64,000 bases of DNA from Physella acuta. Taxonomy: Eukaryota; Mollusca; Gastropoda; Physidae. The notes below the pieces were generated by a model. The model was not told where the DNA came from. It ran no database searches and was given only the letters and a program-made list of their open reading frames with translations. Position 1 is the stretch's first letter, and each line of letters begins with the position of its first letter. The position numbers and the translations under genes were made by a program. The stretch lies in contig NW_026732287.1 of NCBI RefSeq assembly GCF_028476545.1, forward strand, positions 1-64,000. The letters are read 5' to 3'. Of this stretch, positions 58,201 to 64,000 are shown in pieces.

Positions 58201-61200
58201 AGCCCTATCGCACTCAAGTGCCGTTATAACTGTTATACTACACGAATTTACGCGAAAGTTAAGGGAGATTATTCCTGCTTTAACTTTAAACCACTCGGCA
58301 ATATTACAGTGAATATAAAAAAATTGCAGTTGCAACTGATGGAAAGATAAACTGCCAATTGACCGTGTTACAAATAGCACAGAAGATATTTTTGTAGAAG
58401 ACTTGAGGAGCGTGTGAGTAGACACCGTAGCTCGCACCGTCCAGGTCAGCGCACGCTCTCTGCACATCTAGGTCAACCTGGTCCGGTGGGGAATCACAGG
58501 TACTGATGACGTCACTGGGGAGGAGAGATTGGTTCATTTAGTCTTTCAATTTTTCTCCAGTATGAATGAAAGTATTAATTTTATTATTTATTTATTTTTA
58601 GCTGAAAACAGGCAATTGAATCAAATGCTTGTCTGTAAAGCTTAGATGTAAGAGAGAGACAGTCAAGAACCTAAACTGTCCAGGTTGACAGAGAGACAGT
58701 CAAGAACCTAAACTGCCCATATTGACAGAGAGACAGTCAAGAACCTAAACTGTCCAGGTTGACAGAGAGACAGTCAAGAACCTAAACTGCCCATATTGAC
58801 AGAGATACAGTCAAGAACCTAAACTGCCCAAGTTGACAGAGAGACGGTCAAGAACCTAAACTGTCCAGGTTGACAGAGAGACAGTCAAGAACCTAAACTG
58901 TCCAGGTTGACAGAGAGACAGTCAAGAACCTAAACTGTCCACGTTGACAGAGAGACAATCAAGAACCTAAACTGTCCAGGTTGACAGAGAGACAGTCAAG
59001 AACCTAAACTGTCCACGTTGACAGAGAGACAGTCAAGAACCTAAACTGTCCAGGTTGACAGAGAGACAGTCAAGAACCTAAACTGTCCAGGTTGACAGAG
59101 AGACAGTCAAGAACCTAAACTGTCCAGGTTGACAGAGAGACAGTCAAGAACCTAAACTGTCCAGGTTGACAGGGAGACAGTCAAGAACCTAAACTGTCCA
59201 GGTTGACAGAGAGACGGTCAAGAACCTAAACTGTCCAGGTTGACAGAGAGACAGTCAAGAACCTAAACTGTCCAGGTTGACAGAGAGACAGTCAAGAACC
59301 TAAACTGTCCAGGTTGACAGAGAGACAGTCAAGAACCTAAACTGTCCAGGTTGACAGAGAGACAGTCAAGAACCTAAACTGTCCAGGTTGACAGGCCAGA
59401 GCGTGCATGTTGTCCGGCATCTCCAGCGTCACGTGAAAACCTGAACCGTCCCTCAGTGCCAACCTCACCAGCTGCCCAAGGTCAGTGGCCTTGTACACTG
59501 ACATGTAGCTTTGACACGTCACTTCCGGTTGGACCTCCAGAGTCTGGGGGAAAAAAGTTTAAAGAGATTTGTCAATGACATTCTAGTCTGCTCGTACAGC
59601 GAGGTAATTTAATCACGTGATCATAGCGATTTCATTCGTTTTATTTCTCTTTTATTTCACAAAGTGACAGACTGACCAATCAAAGAGACAGACTGACCAA
59701 TCAAAGAGACAGACTGACCAATCAAAATGACGGACTGACCAATCAAAGAGACAGACTGACCAATCAAAGAGACAGACTGACCAATCAAAGAGACAGACTG
59801 ACCAATCAAAATGACGGACTGACCAATCAAAGAGACAGACTGACCAATCAAAGAGACAGACTGACCAATCAAAGAGACAGACTGACCAATCAAAATGACG
59901 GACTGACCAATCAAAGAGACAGACTGACCAATCAAAATGACGGACTGACCAATCAAAGAGACAGACTGACCAATCAAAGAGACAGACTGACCAATGTAAA
60001 ACATGCGCTTGAGGAACCATTAACCCTAAATTCATCAAGTGATCAATGGCTGTGAAGATGTAATACAAATAATTCTATTGAAATAAACAACATCCCCAGA
60101 TGTAATACAAATAATTCTATTGAAATAAACAACATCGCCAACGTACACGATTGTACTTGGATTTTTTTATGAACTTATTTTAATCATCTCTTCAACAGAT
60201 TGTCTGCCCTTAAACTTTATTTAATTCACAATGTCTGTGTTTATTTATTTGTTTTTTTTTTGTTTGTTTGTATATCGTGACAAATCTCGAAACTCAATTT
60301 TAATAAGAATTTTAATGCAGCGATTTCATTCAAATTTTCTAATTATGTCATTCCCTGATGACAATGCAAGAATATTTATTTTAACAGTTAGGTTAGTTGT
60401 TAAATTTGAAATTTAAAATATTAAATGCAATAATAAAAGGGGAGATAACAATATTTAATCGATCAGCTGACCTACAACGGTAAAGTGTTTTTTTTCGGTC
60501 CCATGATAAATGATCTCAGACAAAATATCTCACAGCAAATTTTTTATAGTAGTTAAAATGATTTTAGTCGATTTAAATTTTTTTTAAAAATTGTCATTTG
60601 GTTTTTATTTACTTGTTTTTACAGATAATAATTGTGAGAGCAAGTTTGTCTTATAGGTTTGTCACATTACATTAAACAAAATAAAATTTCAATTAGAAAT
60701 ATAATATTCGTAGGTTAAAACAAAGTTCTGATAGACAGGTTAGTTGGGCTTGCTGAACATGTGACAATACTACCAGGAGGGGGGGGGGGGGCGGGGGGGG
60801 GGGGCTATGAAAACACAACACTTTATCAAAGGGTTAGCTCATCTGTGGATGGAGGGGCTATGAAAACACATACCAAGGTGGCCGCTCGCTTTCTTGGCGG
60901 AGACATGCCCTAAGGGAGAAGATGTTCGCTCTCCGTGGACAATACAACTATCATCTAAAGTCAATAGGGATATTTTGGTCACACTCTGGTGATCACGTGA
61001 CAAATGTTTATTTGTCACGTGACAAAGTTAATCATAGTGTGCATGCAATTTAAGTAGTATTATTCGTGATTGTATATATGTCTATGGCCTCTTTCTTTAA
61101 ATCGTAGAAAGGCATCGCACTTTTAAGAAGGCTGACCACTGCCTGAAAACTCAATATTTGTGTTACAAAACTGAAGACCCAATCACCTTTTTGAAAACTA

Positions 61201-64000
61201 TTTCACGTGTTTTGAACATCAATGTGACTAAGGCTTCCGTCATTTTATTTGTTTTATGCATTTTCATGTCTTATGCGTTTTATATAAAATACAATTTTAA
61301 AAAATTAGTTTAACTCACTCATTTAGTATACTTCACAATTATTATGTGTAAAAAAAAACGGAAATAAAATGTTTCTAAAAAATTGTTCAAATTGACTGAA
61401 AATTTTGTAATTCAATAGAGTTTCATGACTAAAAACCATTTCGCACCTAATGAACATGATAAGGCAAGTATAATAGTGCGGAATAGTTGGATAACTGCCA
61501 ACTAAATTCAGAATATTTTTATTAATTATGAATCCGATTAAGTCAAATTTAATATCAGATTACATTGGCATCGGTTCTTGGCCCAAGTGCCAAATTTCAA
61601 AGAAATTTATCGGGTAGGAGTGCCCGAAATTTCGCTCTCCCGTTTCGATCTAGACATAATTTGGAGAGACAGAGAGAGAAAGCAAGTCAAATAAAAGCTT
61701 GTAAAAATCTATTTAATCATCTATCTATCTATCTATTAAAGGTCTACTTCTAAAAATCTCTAGTTTATTTACATGTTTGAATATTTATAATTTTTTTTAT
61801 TTGTCCGTTTGGTTACAGGAGAGAATCTGCACTATGTGTAGAGCTGTACAATACGTAATTAGGTAGAGAACAGTTTTCTTTTTTAAACAAACTGTTAATC
61901 ACCAGTTAATTTAAAGACTTTAATTAATGTATTGATATATTCATGGGTAGATTAACCACACTAATTAAAAACTTCAGAACAATGACTTTACTTATAGTGA
62001 CGTCACATGATTTATTTACTTTTTAAAACAATAAAGGCGGCTTCCATATTTTGTTGCCCATTCAAAAGTTTAACTCATTATATAGCTAATTGCTTGTCGG
62101 CTATAGCTTTACCGATACGTCCGTTTGCTATTTTTATTACGTTCCAACACTAATATCAATTATCAACAGTCTTTTTCATTTAAGTATACAATAAATTTCT
62201 CTAAATCTAGAATCTAAAGATTAGCTGTCGAAGTGAAAAAAAAGTTATAGATCTAGAATCTAGGTCAAGCCAAATTTAATTAGTTAAAAATAAAAATCAT
62301 TATAAAATCACAATAAATTATTGAGTTTCTTTATTAAATTATTTTAGTCCTTAAATATTAGTTATAAATATTTGCTTTTTAGCTTCAAGGATCATCTAAT
62401 TCAAGAATACAAGAGATTCATCGATTCTATCTAGGTTCTAGATCTGGAACAACGGGAAAACTTGACTTAACCAAACCAGTCGTAGAATCTATCTAGATAT
62501 ACATAATAATGAGTTTCTATATTAAACTATTTCAGACCTTCATTATTTTTTTTTATAAATCTTTGTTTAGCTATGGAATTGACTAATTTGAAATAAAATT
62601 TAATTTGAAATAATTTTATATCTAGGGCCTATTCGCGTAAATGAAGTTTCTTACTTAGACTAAAAGTAAAATATATAAGTCAATACTTTCCTAAATCTTA
62701 CGAGCCTAGATAGCTAAGATGTTAGTGTACTGGGTTAAAAAAGGTGTGGCATGGGTTCCAGACATATCATGTCAAATATTTTTTATAATTATTTTTTTGA
62801 TGTGAATGATAAAGTTGCTATTTGAACTTGGAGGGACATCGGGCAGGTGAAGTAGAGTTGGGTAGGTGTAGAGTTCACCTGTTTTATTGACCTCAGCATA
62901 TGAATGAATTGTGTGGTCAGACCCATGCTAAGCTGAAATCGGTGTTTTAAAAGAATGTGGGGTCTGGTTATTTTGTGATGATAAGTGACAGACGTGATGT
63001 CATTTAAGGATGACCCCCAAAAACCACAGTTATCTAATGATAACGGGTAGTCTTGTGGATTTTTAAATGTGATGAAAATAAGAAAATAAAACATAATTTG
63101 TTTCCTTAGTAAACGTTAATTTGTGAATTCGTTACCTTTGTTACATTGTTGCACTGTGCACAGAATTTATTTCTATAGATAACTTGTGTGTCAGTGTCTA
63201 CAACACGAGTGATCAAATCCAATGTGATCTCCTCAGGTGAAACATCTTCCTCACATAACTTGACCACATCACCCTGGTAGTCCTCGGCACATGAGCGGAT
63301 GTAGATATAATTGTGACTCCCGCTAGAGTCACATCCAAGTTTAGGTCGTGCGCTGACTCTAGTGACGCTGCTGTTCACGGTAACTGACTCGGAGTCAGAG
63401 CTGTGAACTGGATCACGTGAGATATCCGGACAACAGACGCCGTAAATCTGACACGACGGCCGGTGGCAGAAACAGCTGGAGCAGTGCAGTGAAGGGCAGC
63501 CGTGCACGGCGGTGGTGACGTTCACAAGGTGAGATCCGTTACACCTGCCCGCACAGAAACCCTTGTGGTAATCTTCGGGGGAAACTTCGGATTTGTTCCA
63601 CAGGTAGCGCTGGTTTTGTTCAGGTAACTCGACTGGTCTTAGACCAGGTGTGTCGACTGGTCTCAGACCAGGTGTGTCAATTGGTCTCAGACCAGGTGTG
63701 TCGACTGGTCTCAGACCAGGTGTGTCGACTGGTCTCAGACCAGGTGTGTCGACTGGTCTCAGACCAGGTGTGTCGACTGGTCTCAGACCAGGTGTGTCGA
63801 CTGGTCTAAGACCAGGTATAACGACCCTGTGGTTACCTGGTTCTGCGTCACTGGTCGTTGGTTGAATATCCTCTGACATGTCAACCGTGACCTTGTCAAC
63901 ATTCAATGTGACGTCCTTGACATTGTTATCATCAACTAGGTCAGCAGAGACAGTCGTAATGTTGACGTAACCAAACAAGACGACCAACACGCCAAGAAAC
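51220..64000 (-). CDS. Family B (adhesion/Methuselah-like) GPCR gene, nine exons seen, 5' end outside window
   Basis: The exons join in phase as 64000-63136, 59543-59374, 58514-58364, 58058-57864, 57197-56928, 56662-55845, 55542-55241, 54959-54692 and 51394-51220, giving roughly 1,070 residues. The ectodomain has the end of a signal peptide, a proline-rich octapeptide repeat, a somatomedin-B-like cysteine cluster, and two YxNxFCAxCN modules (exons 1 and 3). A further cysteine-rich part (CLPLNC) is in exon 5. The seven-helix domain occupies the end of exon 6 (TM1-2), exon 7 (TM3-4), exon 8 (TM5-6) and exon 9 (TM7, with the family B motif NGLQGVFIF). I see no clear GPS autoproteolysis motif before TM1. 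This, with the cysteine modules, points to a Methuselah-like rather than classic adhesion receptor. It is a plasma-membrane receptor of unknown ligand. The exon set is my own reading and unverified by transcripts; the exon 3 donor (ACG then GTCAAT) is weak. Confidence 0.8.
51398..51540. repeat. 13-bp minisatellite in last intron
   Basis: Unit acgaccggattag, about 9 copies, beginning close to the exon 9 acceptor. Confidence 0.95.
51541..51775. other. Intron sequence
   Basis: AT-rich intron DNA, nothing recognised. Confidence 0.5.
51776..53756. repeat. 2-kb satellite of 40-bp units, about 49 copies, each with CACGTG
   Basis: The unit is gtagacggaaggtttagaca followed by atagttttaggtcacgtgtg. 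Nearly every copy carries ggtcacgtg, an E-box core. Some copies have a 2-base insertion (gtgtgtgg). The array fills most of the last intron of the family B GPCR gene. Confidence 0.95.
53760..54168. repeat. 65-bp minisatellite, 6 copies
   Basis: Units of 65 bases containing cgctcgatatccacagtcag and aaaaataaaggacttgcgtt, the first slightly truncated. Confidence 0.95.
54169..54470. other. Intron sequence
   Basis: A poly-C run lies at 54293-54305. Nothing else recognised. Confidence 0.5.
54471..54700. repeat. Array of exon 8 splice-donor copies
   Basis: On the minus strand the exon 8 border (acagctttaag then gtaagg) recurs about six times going into the intron. Copies lie near 54483, 54535, 54588, 54640, 54665 and at the true donor 54691. 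Spacing is about 52 bases in the distal copies and about 25 in the proximal ones. Confidence 0.85.
54692..54959 (-). CDS. Family B GPCR, exon 8: TM5, loop 3, TM6
   Basis: Acceptor ccacccaag, a 2-base phase completion, then TM5 (LIAPLALVLACN and onward). A basic loop follows with GRLQMGRLREGRHQVGRH, a small internal repeat. TM6 is SSMTGASWTLGIVAEAL. The donor is ttaag|gtaagg. Confidence 0.78.
54960..55240. other. Intron 7
   Basis: Three loose copies of a 65-base unit (agttcaacactt, agattctagaactacacag) at 54975-55130, then GT and GA microsatellites at 55160-55230. Confidence 0.7.
55241..55542 (-). CDS. Family B GPCR, exon 7: TM3 and TM4
   Basis: After acceptor catccacag the sequence reads TGPSWLCTAVG, THFLWLWMFTWTF (TM3, with the conserved Cys at its top), an ICL2, then LLVPGSVVAVVVV (TM4). 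Extracellular loop 2 has a single Cys (TVCYLDS) that can bridge to TM3. The donor is ataa|gtatgc. Confidence 0.8.
55590..55695. repeat. 12-bp minisatellite with CACGTG in intron 6
   Basis: Unit tttggtcacgtg, about 9 copies, with E-box cores like those in the array at 51776-53756. Confidence 0.9.
55764..55850. repeat. Array of exon 6 splice-donor copies
   Basis: Five copies of a 17-base unit (ctacttacatgtgtggt). On the minus strand each reads acatgtaagtagacc, the exon 6 end plus its gtaagt donor. The copy next to the exon is the donor used in my model. As 17 is not a multiple of 3 and TAA follows in frame, the distal donors would not keep the protein open. Confidence 0.88.
55845..56662 (-). 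CDS. Family B GPCR, exon 6: juxtamembrane ectodomain, TM1, TM2
   Basis: Acceptor tctatttcag, then about 200 residues of globular ectodomain with several N-glycosylation sequons (NST, NLT, NQS, NCS) and four cysteines. TM1 is about AEHILTVACLSASIVCLLL and TM2 about MGLSLSLMLAQGSLLASSY. No GPS-type cleavage motif is evident before TM1. Confidence 0.83.
56663..56927. other. Intron 5, with a donor-proximal repeat
   Basis: Two to three copies of a roughly 43-base AT-rich unit (attaatttttgtattccttg, ataaaatcgtacaat) lie at 56815-56927. On the minus strand they repeat the donor-like gtacgattttatc found at the end of exon 5. Confidence 0.7.
56928..57197 (-). CDS. Family B GPCR, exon 5: cysteine-rich ectodomain with coding repeat
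   Basis: Acceptor ctcccctcag, then GRCLPLNCTPGK and RNCVTSF, a cysteine pattern common in such receptors. Next come four tandem copies of the heptapeptide DGRSPGV, encoded by a perfect-frame 21-base repeat (57000-57081), then 30 more residues. The donor is acg|gtacga. Confidence 0.78.
57188..57332. repeat. Array of exon 5 splice-acceptor copies
   Basis: Four copies of a 32-35-base unit. On the minus strand each carries accaatctcccctcag then ggccga, i.e. the polypyrimidine tract, the AG and the first bases of exon 5. The copy at 57198-57200 is the one joined to coding sequence. Confidence 0.85.
57333..57905. repeat. 42/36-bp array of exon 4 end plus splice donor
   Basis: About 14 copies. On the minus strand each contains the last 30 or so coding bases of exon 4 (HNQWRSPN) and then a donor. 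The 42-base copies have gtaagtgttag, a consensus donor. The 36-base copies have gtattag. The minus frame stays open through most of the array, giving 14-residue repeats. Confidence 0.9.
57864..58058 (-). CDS. Family B GPCR, exon 4
   Basis: Acceptor cgtttacag, then KTFPTYGRCSRVAPRVITM and further residues to HNQWRSPN, 65 codons, phase 0 at both ends. The nearest donor (aat|gtaagt) is assumed, but each repeat downstream offers another in the same phase, so the true exon end is uncertain. Confidence 0.65.
58059..58363. other. Intron 3
   Basis: AT-rich, nothing else recognised. Confidence 0.55.
58364..58514 (-). CDS. Family B GPCR, exon 3: YxNxFCAxCN module
   Basis: Acceptor cctccccag, then DVISTCDSPPDQVD and VFYKNIFCAICNT, echoing IYRNKFCAQCNN at the end of exon 1. 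The best-fitting donor, acg|gtcaat, keeps phase 0 but is a poor consensus. Confidence 0.65.
58640..59396. repeat. 37-bp array of exon 2 end plus splice donor, about 20 copies
   Basis: On the minus strand each copy reads caacctggacagtttag then gttcttgactg, the end of exon 2 and its donor. The array fills nearly all of intron 2. As 37 is not a multiple of 3, use of distal donors would shift frame. Confidence 0.9.
59374..59543 (-). CDS. Family B GPCR, exon 2
   Basis: Acceptor ttcccccag, then TLEVQPEVTCQSYMSVYKAT and LALRDGSGFHVTLEMPDN, two or three cysteines. It ends tttag|gttctt in phase 2, which matches the one-base start of exon 3. Confidence 0.68.
59655..59996. repeat. 21-bp minisatellite, about 16 copies
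   Basis: Unit agagacagactgaccaatca plus one base, with aatgacgg variants. Frames of 115 and 138 codons on the minus strand are artefacts. Confidence 0.95.
60205..60350 (+). repeat. Dispersed repeat module, second copy
   Basis: Contains cacaatgtctgtgtttattt, gtgacaaatctcgaaactca and aatgcagcgatttcattcaa; related to 12113-12262. Confidence 0.5.
61560..61700 (-). repeat. Dispersed repeat module (gatcgaaacggg family), inverted copy
   Basis: On the minus strand it reads gatcgaaacgggagagcgaa, atttcgggcactcctacc and tttgaaatttggcac, matching 18375-18482. A 62-codon plus-strand frame across it is not a gene. Confidence 0.55.
62705..62770 (+). mobile_element. Possible tRNA-derived SINE head
   Basis: A box A-like tagctaagatgttagtg is followed by a box B-like gggttccagac about 30 bases later. 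No tRNA fold or tail was confirmed. Confidence 0.3.
63060..63115. mobile_element. Single arm of the foldback family
   Basis: gatgaaaataagaaaataaa matches the left arms at 11947 and 13079; no matching right arm nearby. It lies about 20 bases inside the intron from the exon 1 donor. Confidence 0.5.
63136..64000 (-). CDS. Family B GPCR, exon 1 as seen (5' end off the window)
   Basis: The frame is open to the right edge and starts with FLGVLVVLFGY, the end of a signal peptide cut by the window; no ATG is visible. There follow an acidic segment and about seven tandem octapeptides (GLRPVDTP), then a somatomedin-B-like pattern FCAGRC, CFCHRPSC, QIYGVCCPD. The exon ends with VIYRNKFCAQCNNVTK at donor aag|gtaacg, phase 0. 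The somatomedin-B call rests on cysteine spacing alone. Confidence 0.82.
63630..63822. repeat. 24-bp coding minisatellite in exon 1
   Basis: The unit is ggtctcagaccaggtgtgtc followed by gact, about seven copies, in frame with the receptor and encoding TPGLRPVD. The few differences (aattgg, taag, tata) occur mostly in the outer copies. Confidence 0.92.

Larger units (their letters stand above)
59544..63135. other. Intron 1 of the family B GPCR gene
   Basis: 3.6 kb of AT-rich DNA. It holds a 21-bp array (59655-59995), a two-copy 50-base duplication (gatgtaatacaaataattct, 60055-60135), and dispersed modules at 60205-60350 and 61560-61700. There is also a poly-G run (60778-60804), a possible SINE head near 62705-62765 and a foldback arm at 63060-63115. 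No exon recognised within it. Confidence 0.6.

Overview
This is eukaryotic DNA, most likely from a lophotrochozoan and probably a gastropod mollusc. The genes are spread far apart and some are split by introns. The GPCRs look like the lineage-expanded chemosensory receptors known from gastropods. Background DNA is AT-rich, coding DNA is GC-richer, and a TTAGGG-type telomeric motif is present. By my hand tally about a third of the 64 kb is tandem repeat, in more than 40 arrays with units of 3 to about 100 bp. Most long open frames lie in these arrays and are not genes.

Layout. 1-2.1 kb: first coding exon of a neuropeptide-type class A GPCR (minus). 2.1-18.9 kb: no gene; AT-rich 9/12-bp arrays, a degenerate telomere-like block, a 2.4-kb array of 15/19-bp units, a 1.1-kb 20-bp array, and small non-autonomous elements (two related MITEs with TGACGTCA-bearing ends, two hAT-type MITEs, two foldback elements, tRNA-derived SINE-like pieces). 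18.98-20.04 kb: intact single-exon chemosensory-type GPCR (minus). 20-31.3 kb: arrays only, ending in a 2.6-kb 36-bp satellite. 31.99-33.09 kb: second intact chemosensory-type GPCR (minus).

32.17-46.24 kb: a 2,650-bp tandem duplication that starts inside the second GPCR. In the second unit a Polinton-type element (35,727-44,489; 8,763 bp) has inserted, flanked by a 6-bp GACATG duplication. The undisrupted first unit preserves the empty target site. The element has about 1.46-kb terminal inverted repeats, near-identical to each other, and one recognisable gene, a 1,334-residue protein-primed family B DNA polymerase. The rest of the usual Polinton gene set was not seen. The duplicated GPCR is a pseudogene.

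46.2-51.2 kb: repeats, no gene. 51.22-64.0 kb: a nine-exon family B (adhesion/Methuselah-like) GPCR on the minus strand, assembled here from splice sites and intron phases; its 5' end lies beyond the window. At several exon borders the splice site itself has been copied into a tandem array. Donor copies run on into the intron after exons 2, 4, 6 and 8, and acceptor copies precede exon 5. Exons 1 and 5 carry in-frame coding repeats. After exon 4 the repeat is 42 bp, stays open, and could in principle lengthen the protein in 14-residue steps. This is the least ordinary feature of the window.

All recognisable host genes here are seven-transmembrane receptors or pieces of them, all on the minus strand. 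They share no operon-like logic. The two chemosensory-type receptors belong to one subfamily and reflect local duplication.
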